From Bdellovibrionales bacterium (GTDB taxonomy: Bacteria; Bdellovibrionota; Bdellovibrionia; Bdellovibrionales; Bdellovibrionaceae): a stretch of DNA of 64,000 nt. The notes under the pieces are model-generated. The model was not told the origin of the DNA. It saw only the letters and a list, made by a program, of their open reading frames with translations, and searched no databases. This document shows positions 43,884 through 51,909 of this stretch, piece after piece. Positions within the stretch are counted from its first letter, which is position 1. Every line of letters begins with the position of its first letter. The position numbers were made by a program, and so were the translations under genes. Location of the stretch: the NCBI GenBank assembly GCA_018266295.1, contig JAFEAQ010000014.1, positions 62,001-126,000 on the forward strand, in the 5' to 3' direction.

Positions 43884-44345
43884 ATGATCCGTTCTGTAAT
43901 GACTGTATTGATGCTTTCAATGGCTTCCATTGCTTTTGCTCAAGACGCTTGTAACACAAAACTGACTTTGAACTGTGAAGCTGATTTCAGAGCTGAATAT
44001 CAAAGCTTGCAAACTTTGACTGCGTCTGACGCTTTCGCCGACGAAAATTGGGATGAGCCCTCTTTGGCAAACTGCGCTTCAACTGTTTACATGACAACTG
44101 GAAACACGACAGTTCGCGTGTCTGTAGAAAAAGATCTTTCTAGCAGTGCTTTGAAAGTGAATTCAAACGCGAGCCAAATCACAGACTACGTTCAAAACGG
44201 TCAAAAAATGCGTCGAGCTGATTACTCAAACTTCGCTTCTGCAAACGCAGTGGTTGGCCAAGTTTTCTCTTTAGAGACTTTGCAACTGGCACTGCCGCTT
44301 GCAAACGGTGTTACTAACGTAAACGTGAAATGCGTTGTTAAGTAA
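43884..44345 (+). CDS. Small secreted protein, unknown function
   Basis: The 153-residue product has a signal peptide (residues 1-19, ending IAFAQ), after which the mature protein starts QDACNTKLTLNC. Four cysteines are present (DAC, LNC, ANC and VKC at the end). The body is polar and strand-rich with repeated Ser/Asn/Thr and ends in a VNVNVKCVVK strand. I do not recognise a family. It is a single-gene unit with its own hairpin terminator. Confidence 0.78.
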   Translation: MIRSVMTVLMLSMASIAFAQDACNTKLTLNCEADFRAEYQSLQTLTASDAFADENWDEPSLANCASTVYMTTGNTTVRVSVEKDLSSSALKVNSNASQITDYVQNGQKMRRADYSNFASANAVVGQVFSLETLQLALPLANGVTNVNVKCVVK

Positions 44346-44356
44346 TTAGACAGCTG

Positions 44357-44400
44357 GGGTGATTTCTTCCCGTTAGAAAAATAACATCTAGAAATCACCC
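44357..44400 (+). terminator. Hairpin after the secreted-protein gene
   Basis: GGGTGATTTCT at 44357-44367 and AGAAATCACCC at 44390-44400 are perfect 11-base arms around a 22-base loop. The following T-tract (TAATTTCATTT) is weak, so it may instead be a processing or regulatory hairpin. Confidence 0.6.
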
Positions 44401-44452
44401 TAATTTCATTTATAACTAGTCCCACTTAAAAAAACAAACCGGGGCTGGAAGT

Positions 44453-44551
44453 ATGCAAAGCTTTATCTTTACTGTCACTTTGATTCTCTCTTCGATCACT
44501 AACACAGACTCTTCTGCTGTTCTTACTGAAACCGAGAAAAAACAAGACTAA
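44453..44551 (+). CDS. Possible 32-residue exported peptide
   Basis: An ATG at 44453 opens 32 codons to TAA at 44549-44551. The product is a hydrophobic N-terminus (SFIFTVTLILSSI) and a short polar, acid/lysine-rich end (ETEKKQD). The upstream GGGGCTGGAAG is only a fair ribosome-binding site. The layout of signal peptide plus short peptide resembles other small exported products here, but the ORF is short enough to be chance. Confidence 0.35.
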   Translation: MQSFIFTVTLILSSITNTDSSAVLTETEKKQD

Positions 44552-44554
44552 AAT

Positions 44555-45169
44555 CTAATCGGGGATAATCCCGCGGCCTAAGAGCGTCCTTTCAAGCTTC
44601 AGGTTATAAAGCTTGAGTAACTCCTCTTTCACCTCAGGCCCTTCGAGGACTCCCATCGCGTGTGCAATCGCCTGGAGAGTGGCCATGCCCTCCTCCATAT
44701 GCTCTGCCCGCAAATGGTACTTCGCCGTGTTTGCGGCCTTAATCATCACTCTTGGTACATCTTTCAGCTCTTTATGGCGGTAGTGAACTTTACTAGCCTG
44801 GCGCCAATTGCCATCTGGTACGATCATCTGAATCGGCCGTGGGTCCGCGGCCACAAATTCTGCAGTCAAATCCTGGGCATCCTCCGAAGGATAAAATAGC
44901 ACTGTTCTGTATTCGTCGTTCAAAACAGCACTGAGATCCATTCCTGCCCGGTCCTCGCCACGCACCCGCATTTCACTGTTAATGAGCGCCTTCACTGCGA
45001 GGCTGCCGGTGTTCGTCGTGCGGCGAAGCTCGCGGTAATGAACGACTAGACAAAGCCGCGTCTTGAGATTCAGCTTCGGAATAAATTCACAAATACAACG
45101 TTCAGGATGCATAAAGCAGACAGCGCAAGGCTCTTTGGTCTTGCGCCCGGTACGGAGACCTTGACTCAT
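44555..45169 (-). CDS. DTW-domain tRNA-uridine aminocarboxypropyltransferase family protein
   Basis: DTW-domain enzymes (TapT type) add an aminocarboxypropyl group from SAM to uridine of tRNA. The 204-residue product has the N-terminal zinc-like cysteine cluster CAVCFMHPERCIC, the HYRELRRTTNTG segment and the family motif region as PDGNWRQASK. The usual DGTW is replaced by DGNW, with the key Asp and Trp retained. Its ATG overlaps the HxlR-type regulator stop by four bases, so they are cotranscribed, which is an unusual partner for a tRNA-modifying enzyme. Confidence 0.84.
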   Translation of the reverse strand: MSQGLRTGRKTKEPCAVCFMHPERCICEFIPKLNLKTRLCLVVHYRELRRTTNTGSLAVKALINSEMRVRGEDRAGMDLSAVLNDEYRTVLFYPSEDAQDLTAEFVAADPRPIQMIVPDGNWRQASKVHYRHKELKDVPRVMIKAANTAKYHLRAEHMEEGMATLQAIAHAMGVLEGPEVKEELLKLYNLKLERTLLGRGIIPD

Positions 45170-45519
45170 AGGCGCGCCTCGATCATGCGGAACTCGCCCG
45201 CCGCATATTCTTTTTGGTTGTCAAGGCCCCAACGGATGAGCGCTTTTAGAACCGGCTTGAGCGATTCACCCTTTTCGGTGAGCGCATACTCAACACCCTC
45301 GAGCTTTTCTTTACCGACATTGCTGCGGGAGACGAACTGCATCTCTTCCATTTCGCGGAGCTGCTGAGTGAGAGTGCTGGGCGTAATCCCCGGAGAAAGG
45401 CGTTTCAGCTCGCCAAAACGTTTTGGGCCACGGCGTAGATTATAAAGTAAAACGACCTTCCACTTGCCACCGAGCAAAGTCATCGTCATTTCTGCCGGAC
45501 AGTTGTATTTCATTTTCAT
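45166..45519 (-). CDS. HxlR-family winged-helix transcriptional regulator
   Basis: HxlR/MarR-like regulators often respond to reactive electrophiles or oxidants. The product of 117 residues starts MKMKYNC with a cysteine at position 7. A single N-terminal cysteine in this place is the sensing thiol in YodB-like members. The winged-helix body has LLGGKWK, RFGELKRLSPGITPSTLTQQLREME and ALTEKGESL, all diagnostic. The ATG at 45519 is chosen over an upstream in-frame start inside the operator. It is divergent from a GNAT gene, with a double palindrome between them, and precedes the DTW-domain gene. Confidence 0.9.
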   Translation of the reverse strand: MKMKYNCPAEMTMTLLGGKWKVVLLYNLRRGPKRFGELKRLSPGITPSTLTQQLREMEEMQFVSRSNVGKEKLEGVEYALTEKGESLKPVLKALIRWGLDNQKEYAAGEFRMIEARL

Positions 45520-45539
45520 CAAAGCCCCCGAGGATGCGA

Positions 45540-45568
45540 TACTAGTACTAAAAAGCATACTAGTATGC
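45540..45568. promoter_or_regulatory. Double palindrome, likely HxlR operator
   Basis: TACTAGTA occurs at 45540-45547 and again at 45558-45565, centre to centre 18 bases, the second inside the 14-base perfect palindrome GCATACTAGTATGC (45555-45568). YodB/CatR-like HxlR regulators bind TACTAT-ATAGTA type sites, so these are good candidate operators in the shared divergent promoter region. Confidence 0.65.
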
Positions 45569-45615
45569 AAACAAGGATCTACACGACAACCTCGGAAGAT
45601 GCTACGACAAAGAAT

Positions 45616-46083
45616 ATGGAAAATCTAAAAATCGTGACTTTCGACCCGAAATACCTGCCAGCCTTTGTGGAACTCAACCGGGAGTGGATTCAAAAGTATT
45701 TTGTGCTGGAGCCGATGGATCTTGCTCAGCTGGAAAACCCCTCTGATAATATCCTCAACCAGGGCGGCGAGATTTTCTTTCTTTTGGCAAACGAAGAGGT
45801 CGTCGGTACGTGCGCGATGGTTCCCCATGGAGAAGATAGCTACGAGCTTGCAAAGATGGCTGTCGCGCCGTCCGCGCGCGGCAAAGGTTACGGCGACATC
45901 GTCATGCAGGCGGCAATAGGCTGGACCAAAGCGAAGGGCGCTGTGACCATCACGTTGCTCTCTAATACGGTGCTCGAGCCTGCGATCACACTTTACCATA
46001 AGCACGGGTTTGAGACCGTGCATCTTGGCCCTCACCCCGATTACGAGCGTTGCAATATCGAAATGGTTCTGAAACTGAAATAG
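45616..46083 (+). CDS. GNAT-family N-acetyltransferase
   Basis: The enzyme transfers an acetyl group from acetyl-CoA to an unknown amine. The 155-residue product has the GNAT core: a VVGTCAM strand, the LAKMAVAPSARGKGYGDIVMQ segment with the RGKGYG pyrophosphate loop, and the C-terminal ALTLYHKHGFE region (seen as AITLYHKHGFE). The ATG at 45616 is preferred; an upstream in-frame start at 45565 lies within the palindrome. It is divergent from the HxlR gene and so probably under its control, suggesting a part in detoxification or stress response. Confidence 0.9.
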   Translation: MENLKIVTFDPKYLPAFVELNREWIQKYFVLEPMDLAQLENPSDNILNQGGEIFFLLANEEVVGTCAMVPHGEDSYELAKMAVAPSARGKGYGDIVMQAAIGWTKAKGAVTITLLSNTVLEPAITLYHKHGFETVHLGPHPDYERCNIEMVLKLK

Positions 46084-46120
46084 TCTGGAAAATTGATTAT
46101 CCTGATGGGCGCTAATAAAA

Positions 46121-46147
46121 AACCCGAAGGATTATGTCCTTCGGGTT
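46121..46147 (-). terminator. Terminator after the coiled-coil protein gene
   Basis: AACCCGAAGGA and TCCTTCGGGTT are perfect 11-base arms with a five-base loop. On the minus strand a T-run (TTTTTTATT) follows, so it mainly ends the minus-strand gene at 46179; it may also slow the plus-strand GNAT transcript. Confidence 0.85.
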
Positions 46148-46178
46148 CCTGTCTTGGTTGGTGCTTATCCTAGAGGTC

Positions 46179-46877
46179 TTACTCTTCTGAAAGAGCCGCG
46201 ATACCACGGTCCAACTTTCTCTGAGCAAGTTTGGATTTTTTAGTTTCTGTTTTATATTTCTCTTGTTGCAAGCGAGCGATCTTCATCTTACGAGCATGAA
46301 TTCTCTGCGCCTGGGCATAGTTCCGCTCGGAAGTTTTCAATTTCGCTTTCGCGATACGAGCTTCTGTTGCCGCCGCCTGAGTTGCCGCATTGGCTTGTTT
46401 GAGAGCTCTGTCACTGGATTTTTGTTTTTCTACCAGCACACGAGCTTTCTTCTCAGCATCTACTTTTTGCTTACGAAGATCTTCACGGCGTTTTTTAGTT
46501 TCCGCGATTTTCTTTTCGTTAGCAGCAATTTTCTTTTCAGCATAAGCTTTCTTCAAAGTCGCGTCCATTAACTGACGTTTGAACTTCTTAGCTTCTACTT
46601 GAGCCTGCTCTGCTTCTTGACGAAGCTTCGTCGCTTGTTTTGCAGCTTTCGCCTCAAGAGCATTTGCCTCTTTCATAGAGCGGAGGGCATCAGCTTTCAT
46701 TTCCGCTTTATGTTGTTTTTCTTGCCGTGCAAACTCACGAGCCTCTTGCGCTTCGGCCTGAGCTCCGTCGACATCTACGACGGCGAACTCATTATCGACC
46801 TGCAAGTCGGATTCGCTTTGTGCCATGCTGATCGGCGCCCACAAACTGATCAATAGAACACACATAATATATTTCAT
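46179..46877 (-). CDS. Secreted long coiled-coil protein
   Basis: The 232-residue product has a signal peptide (residues 1-19, ending SMAQ). After a short acidic lead it is almost entirely Ala/Lys/Glu/Gln-rich helix with heptad-like patterns (AEAKKFKRQL, AYAEKKIAANEKKIAETKKR), typical of a long coiled coil. No cysteine or aromatic domain follows. Such periplasmic coiled coils in other bacteria link or space envelope layers, as TolA-like or SMC-like proteins do, but no family is assigned. Its own terminator lies just downstream and there is a long empty region upstream. Confidence 0.82.
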   Translation of the reverse strand: MKYIMCVLLISLWAPISMAQSESDLQVDNEFAVVDVDGAQAEAQEAREFARQEKQHKAEMKADALRSMKEANALEAKAAKQATKLRQEAEQAQVEAKKFKRQLMDATLKKAYAEKKIAANEKKIAETKKRREDLRKQKVDAEKKARVLVEKQKSSDRALKQANAATQAAATEARIAKAKLKTSERNYAQAQRIHARKMKIARLQQEKYKTETKKSKLAQRKLDRGIAALSEE

Positions 46878-47647
46878 AACAACCTCGCACCCGATGTAGT
46901 ATTCAATGGCCGTGCCATCTCAAAATGGTTAAGGTGCGGAAATTCCAGGCATTTCCAAAGCGGTTTATTTGGGAATTTAAAACAATCTGTCGTCCCACCC
47001 TGAGAATTCCGAGTTAAGTCCCGAAAAACGCAGAGCCTTTTTTCAACTGACTGAATTAACAACATGTCATCGAAGCAAACATTTTATCAAACATTCCCTC
47101 CCCTAAGCCCCACGCTCTCATTCAGGACCTCTCCCCCCAATGAACCATGCCTCCGCCCTTCATACCAACTCCGCCGAGAACCCCTACAAATTTGCCAACA
47201 CAAAGTACGACACCTAGGCAGGCGCAAGAAATGAATCCAAAACCAACCTCACATCAAACCAACAAGATCTGATCCGGAAAAGCGACCTGGTACCTTTTCA
47301 ATAACCTGATTCTCTCCCCTCCCAAAATATCTAAATCGCCCCCACATACCTCGCCTGGCCGACCACGATGGTCGGACAGCCCCGTTCTCACGGACGGATG
47401 GCCCACGCGAAGTAAGCGACTGGGCGAACACGTAAGTCTCATCGCACATCACGGAAAAACTGAAACTCTCAACATGCCTCTTAAGGAGCTGATGAATTCA
47501 AATAATTACGTAGAGAGAAGAAAGACATAGAAAATAGAAAGAATAGAGAGAATAGAGCGAGGTAGAAATCTTAAATCTTCTTATAAATCATTTACTTAGC
47601 ACTAAATCCATTGACCTTATATCAACAAATTATTATATTGCCCGTGA
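46878..47647. other. Long intergenic region with strand-skewed sequence
   Basis: No gene can be supported in these 770 bases. The plus strand from about 47090 to 47400 is unusually C-rich and G-poor. It contains a perfect small inverted repeat (CCGACCA-CGA-TGGTCGG) near 47361-47378. A purine-rich stretch with repeated AGAATAGAG units follows around 47507-47570, and an AT-rich tract leads into the transposase. Several short open frames exist but lack ribosome-binding sites and protein-like composition. It may hold a remnant or an untranslated RNA; nothing recognisable was seen. Confidence 0.5.
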
Positions 47648-48238
47648 ATGAAAAACTCTTCTTCTCCACTTTTTGATTATCATGACTCTGGTGCTACAAA
47701 ACGTAAGTACGGAAGAACCACTCATGGGGGAGCTGATTCAAAAGGAAGAAGAAAAGAATATCGACCACTTTCAGAAAAGAAATGGATTCACCTCACACTA
47801 AAATCTTCTAAAGCAAAAGGCCCATGGAGCTTCCTCACTCCAAAGAATCAACAAATCATCCGCGAAATCCTCAAATCCAAATCAAAAAAATGGGGCGTAC
47901 AGATCGCTGAGATTGTGAACGTCGGGAATCACCTTCACATCAAGCTTAAATTCAAATACCGCGAAGGCTTTCAAAACTTCCTAAGATCCGTAACAGCACT
48001 CATCGCACGAAAAATCACCAATGCACGACGTGGACATGCTGCCGGTAAGTTCTGGCAAGGTCTCGCCTTCACCCGCGTAATTCAGACGAAACTCGAAGAA
48101 CTCCAGCTCCGTGGCTACTTCAAAGCAAACCGCCTTCAAGCCACCAAAGGCCAGAACGCCCGCGAGGAGTATCTCCAGAAATTCAATGAATGGGTCTTCA
48201 GACTGCGGGCGGGTCCCCTTCCTGTTTCCTCTGCGTAG
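47648..48238 (+). CDS. HUH (Y1) transposase, RAYT-like
   Basis: The 196-residue product resembles IS200/REP-associated tyrosine transposases, which cut single-stranded DNA with a tyrosine. The HUH motif is N94-H95-L96-H97 with the strands around it, and Y157 in RGYFKANRLQA matches the catalytic tyrosine helix before the usual N-P-like segment. A basic N-terminus of about 40 residues precedes the fold. No flanking inverted repeats typical of an autonomous insertion sequence were found, which favours a single-copy RAYT-type gene over an active IS. The G+C and codon use look a little different from its neighbours. A hairpin of REP-like form is present at 60.0 kb. Confidence 0.75.
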   Translation: MKNSSSPLFDYHDSGATKRKYGRTTHGGADSKGRRKEYRPLSEKKWIHLTLKSSKAKGPWSFLTPKNQQIIREILKSKSKKWGVQIAEIVNVGNHLHIKLKFKYREGFQNFLRSVTALIARKITNARRGHAAGKFWQGLAFTRVIQTKLEELQLRGYFKANRLQATKGQNAREEYLQKFNEWVFRLRAGPLPVSSA

Positions 48239-48432
48239 TCCATGAGGGTCCGGCGTAGATGTGTTTTTGGGGGTTCTAAAACGATGGGTGTGTACTGGCG
48301 TGCTCGGGGTTCCTGAAAACTTCGTTGCCAAGCAGGTATCTTTTGCAGGTTGTATTGTGTAGGATCCCACCGAAATTTGGAAAGGCCGCCCTCTCGGTAT
48401 ATACTCGCCACTTTCCATGAAAGGATCTCTCT

Positions 48433-48837
48433 ATGAAAAAGCTTTTCTTCGCAGCCGCCCTCTCACTCACCGCTTCTCTTGCTTCCGCAGCACCGACCAT
48501 CACTTGCACCCATGCTGGGTTCTCGGAGCTCACGATTCAGCTTGTACCTTACAATGCCAATCAGTTCAGCCTCCGTGTCGTTAAGACCGGCCCTACTGGT
48601 GATTATATGCCCAGCGTTGGCGAGCGCTCGCTGATGAACGTCGACCCAGAGGTTTCCAATAAAGACTATATGATTTTGCGTTCTAATGAAAACGAAGAAC
48701 AACGTGTATTTGAAGTCAGCTTCCGTCGCGCCGATCTCAAGCAAACTAACGGAACCTTCCCGGCGGCAATTCGTATTTCACAGGAAGAAAGCGACACCAC
48801 TTTTGCTTCCTATGAAATGTCTTGCACTAAAAACTAA
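48433..48837 (+). CDS. Small secreted protein, unknown function
   Basis: The 134-residue product has a signal peptide (residues 1-19, ending SASA) followed by the mature start APTITCTHAGF. It ends in EMSCTKN, so a disulfide between the two cysteines near each end is likely. The body is strand-rich. It shares the general plan of the secreted protein at 40.8 kb. The stop abuts the convergent ABC-F gene by zero bases. AAAGGAT lies before the ATG. No family is assigned. Confidence 0.78.
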   Translation: MKKLFFAAALSLTASLASAAPTITCTHAGFSELTIQLVPYNANQFSLRVVKTGPTGDYMPSVGERSLMNVDPEVSNKDYMILRSNENEEQRVFEVSFRRADLKQTNGTFPAAIRISQEESDTTFASYEMSCTKN

Positions 48838-50436
48838 TTACTGAGGCAAGGTCTTCACCGAGGCGAGGTACTCGTCATATGTAATATGATTGTCGTACGT
48901 CACCTTGGTATCGATCTCGATAATTCGATTGGCCACGGTCTGGATCAGTTCGTGGTCATGAGAAGTGAAAATCACAGTTCCCTTAAAACGGCTCAAACCT
49001 TCGTTCACCGCCGTGATGCTCTCCAAATCTAAATGCGACGTCGGACCGTCAAAGATCAAAATATTTGCGCCTGACAACATCATCTTCGCAAACATACAAC
49101 GCACCTTCTCGCCCCCGGAAAGAACCGACGGCTTTTTCAAAGCGTCCGTTCCGCTAAAGAGCATCTTACCCAAGAACCCGCGTAAGAACGTCTCATCCTT
49201 TTCTTTCGAGTAAGGACGGAGCCAATCCACCAGAGTTTCTTCGTCGCCCTTGAAGTAGCGAGAGTTGTCCGTCGGGAAATAACTCACAGAGGTCGTAATC
49301 CCCCACGTATAGGTTCCTGAATCCGCCGCCATCTCACCCGCAAGGATTTCCAGCAACAGGGTCTTTGCCAAGTCATTACGGCCAATCAAAGCCACCTTAT
49401 CACCCTTTTTTAGAGTGAAGCTAATGTCCTTTAGAAGCGTTTGGCCTTCCCAAGTCTTTGTGATCTTATCCACCGTCAAAACGTCATTGCCAAGCTCACG
49501 GTTCACAGTAAATCCGATAAATGGCTGCTTACGTGAAGACGCCGGCAACTCATTGAATACAAGCTTATCCAATAATTTTTTACGTGAAGAGGCCTGAGAC
49601 GACTTCGAAGCATTCGCACTAAAGCGCGCGATAAAGGCCTTGAGTTCCTCCGCCTTATCTTCGGACTTCTTGTTTTGATCGGCCAACAAGCGCTGATTCA
49701 ACTCGCTCGCCTGGCGCCAGAAATCGTAATTCCCCGTATAAGTTGTCACTTTGCCAAAATCGATATCCGCCATGTGCGTGCAGACTTTGTTCAAAAAGTG
49801 ACGGTCATGCGAGATCACAATCACGGTGTTTTCAAAATTCATCAAAAACTGTTCAAGCCACTGGATCGCATAAATATCCAAGTGATTCGTTGGCTCATCC
49901 AGCAACAAAATATCCGGCTTGCCAAAAAGAGCCTGGGCCAAAAGGACTTTCACCTTTTCGCCGCCGTTGAGCTCTTTCATCAATTTCGTATGAAGATCAT
50001 CGCCAATACCGAGGCCCGCCAGCATCACGGCTGCTTCGGATTCGGCCTCCCAGCCGTTCAGCTCTGCGAACTCTGTTTCAAGCTCCGACGCGCGAATGCC
50101 GTCTTCTTCAGAAAACTCGGGCTTGGCATAAATAGCGTCTTTTTCTTCCATCACTTTGTAGAGGCGCTCATTGCCCATCAGAACGGTCTTTAGCACCGCA
50201 AACTCTTCGTAGGCGTAGTGGTCCTGCTTCAAGACTGATAAACGCAAATCGCCCGGCATATGCACTTCGCCGGTGTTGGGCTCAAGCTCTTTTGCAAGGA
50301 TTTTTAAGAACGTCGATTTGCCGGCACCATTAGCACCGATCAAGCCATAACAGTTCCCGGGAGTGAACTTCACGTTCACATCTTCAAAGAGTTTCTTGCC
50401 ACCAAAACGTAAACTGACATTGTTTGTACTGATCAT
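48838..50436 (-). CDS. ybiT: ABC-F family ATPase, YbiT/YkpA subgroup
   Basis: ABC-F proteins are soluble twin-ATPase translation factors that bind the ribosome E site. The 532-residue product has two ATP-binding domains and no membrane part. Domain one has Walker A from G34 (GANGAGKST), the LDEPTNHLD Walker B and the GGEKVKVLLAQAL signature. Domain two has GRNDLAKTLLLE instead of a normal Walker A, and FDGPTSHLD where glycine 464 replaces the catalytic glutamate. ATG 50436 is chosen because AAAGGAC lies upstream; an in-frame ATG 18 codons earlier lacks support. The stop abuts the convergent secreted gene. A housekeeping ribosome role is likely. Confidence 0.9.
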   Translation of the reverse strand: MISTNNVSLRFGGKKLFEDVNVKFTPGNCYGLIGANGAGKSTFLKILAKELEPNTGEVHMPGDLRLSVLKQDHYAYEEFAVLKTVLMGNERLYKVMEEKDAIYAKPEFSEEDGIRASELETEFAELNGWEAESEAAVMLAGLGIGDDLHTKLMKELNGGEKVKVLLAQALFGKPDILLLDEPTNHLDIYAIQWLEQFLMNFENTVIVISHDRHFLNKVCTHMADIDFGKVTTYTGNYDFWRQASELNQRLLADQNKKSEDKAEELKAFIARFSANASKSSQASSRKKLLDKLVFNELPASSRKQPFIGFTVNRELGNDVLTVDKITKTWEGQTLLKDISFTLKKGDKVALIGRNDLAKTLLLEILAGEMAADSGTYTWGITTSVSYFPTDNSRYFKGDEETLVDWLRPYSKEKDETFLRGFLGKMLFSGTDALKKPSVLSGGEKVRCMFAKMMLSGANILIFDGPTSHLDLESITAVNEGLSRFKGTVIFTSHDHELIQTVANRIIEIDTKVTYDNHITYDEYLASVKTLPQ

Positions 50437-50600
50437 ATGAGAGGGTCCTTTGGAAGCGTCCGTTTTACGCGTTTTTACCCGGAAGTTCAACAGTTTAAGC
50501 CCTCAAACGTCCTGGGATCGTCTCAATATGAGAGAACCATTTACATTTTATAAACAAGAAGGCCCCTGTGAGGTAACCTTTTAGAACAAGGGAAGAAACT

Positions 50601-50924
50601 ATGCCTGTACCATGGAAATATCGCCGTCTCTTAGAGGCGAGCGAGCGCTTTAATAACTTTCACCGCTTCGTAGACACAGTCACAGTGGTATTGTTTATGG
50701 CGATCGCGACAGCCGCCGGCAACAAAGTCCTTCCGAATAAAATTCTCGATGTGGCTTTCATGCAGTGGTCGTGGCAGACTATTGGAATCGCTTCTGTGAT
50801 CTTTATCTTCCTTTTCGCGGGCCAAGCTTTCTACGAGCGACAAGAACGCATTCTCTCTGAATTCCAAAAAGAAGCCGCTATCAAAGCCGCTCGAAAAAAC
50901 AACTTCAGACCTCCATATCGCTAA
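50601..50924 (+). CDS. Small membrane protein, unknown function
   Basis: The 107-residue product has two membrane segments, about residues 24-40 and 58-75, with a charged N-terminus and a basic C-terminal tail (KAARKNNFRPPYR). GGGAAG lies before the ATG. I do not recognise a family. It stands alone, 133 bases before the YihY gene and 164 bases after the ABC-F start on the other strand. Confidence 0.72.
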   Translation: MPVPWKYRRLLEASERFNNFHRFVDTVTVVLFMAIATAAGNKVLPNKILDVAFMQWSWQTIGIASVIFIFLFAGQAFYERQERILSEFQKEAAIKAARKNNFRPPYR

Positions 50925-51057
50925 CATTCTGGAAGATAAAACGACGTCTTAGTCACTTCATTGCCAAATAAATCAGAAAATATGTCGAACTGCGCACTCT
51001 ACACTAGCATGGTTCGTATTTGATGATTAACAAGTCCCCTCTCTTGAATGAGCAACT

Positions 51058-51909
51058 ATGAAGGCCACTGAGATATTCACACATAAGTTCTTCAGCAAAG
51101 TCGGCGATGACGGCATTTTTCAGATGGCGGCATCGCTAGCCTATTACACAGCCCTTTCACTCTCTCCGCTGCTTATTTTGCTAATTACTTTCTTATCCAG
51201 CATGGGACCAAGTTTTAAAACAGAGCTCATCAATGAAATCCACGGCCTCGTCGGAGGCCAAGCCGCGGAAGCTCTCAGTATCGTCATTCAAAATGCAGAC
51301 AAAGGTGAACGGGCCAAAGGGGTTTCAAGCCTTTTCGGCTTTTTGACGCTGCTTATTTCTGCGGGGGGAATATTTCAGGAGCTCCGCACCTCGCTGAATA
51401 AAATATTCGAGACAAAGATCTCTGAGGCCCCGAGCAAAGAACAAAATGTCTTCTGGACGACTTCGATTGAATTTCTCAAGCAGAAAATATTTAACATGGG
51501 GATGGTACTCACCTTCGTTTTCATACTTATTATCTCACTTGTGATTTCGTCTGTGATCTCACTTTGGCTGACCGGCACTGAGCTCATCGTCGGTCAAATC
51601 ATCAACTTTGCTTTCTCGACTCTGATCTTTACAACCCTTTTTGGCGCCATCTATTACTTTCTTCCACAAAAGAAAATCCGCCTCCGCTTGGCGATGACCT
51701 CAGGCCTCATCACAGCCCTGCTTTTCTCGTTTGGTAAAACTCTCATCGGTCTTTATTTGGGCGAAAGCGCAGTGGCCTCCGCCTATGGCGCCGCGGGTTC
51801 GATGGTCGTACTGCTAATGTGGGTTTACTACTCATCAATCATTATTTTTATAAGTGCGGAAGTCTCTCATCAAATAGAAGTGGTGCAAAATAATGAAAAG
51901 AATTTTTAA
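51058..51909 (+). CDS. YihY/BrkB-family inner-membrane protein
   Basis: The 283-residue product has about six membrane segments and the family pattern: a helical start, the MAASLAYYTALSLSPLLILLI segment early on (the AxSLAYYT motif), and a late AYGAAGSMVVLLMWVYYSSIIIFISAE segment. These proteins were long mis-described as RNase BN and are of unsure function; a transport or lipid-related role in the envelope has been suggested by family studies. The stop overlaps the DUF748 gene start by 17 bases, so the two are cotranslated and may act together in the envelope. Confidence 0.92.
   Translation: MKATEIFTHKFFSKVGDDGIFQMAASLAYYTALSLSPLLILLITFLSSMGPSFKTELINEIHGLVGGQAAEALSIVIQNADKGERAKGVSSLFGFLTLLISAGGIFQELRTSLNKIFETKISEAPSKEQNVFWTTSIEFLKQKIFNMGMVLTFVFILIISLVISSVISLWLTGTELIVGQIINFAFSTLIFTTLFGAIYYFLPQKKIRLRLAMTSGLITALLFSFGKTLIGLYLGESAVASAYGAAGSMVVLLMWVYYSSIIIFISAEVSHQIEVVQNNEKNF

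Noticed and set aside
35504-44551. Genomic island integrated at tRNA-Leu
   Set aside because: No integrase and no repeat of the tRNA 3' end were found downstream within the window.
47249-47452. Two overlapping short minus-strand frames in the intergenic region
   Set aside because: Arg/Gly-rich from skewed DNA, with no ribosome-binding site and no recognisable sequence.
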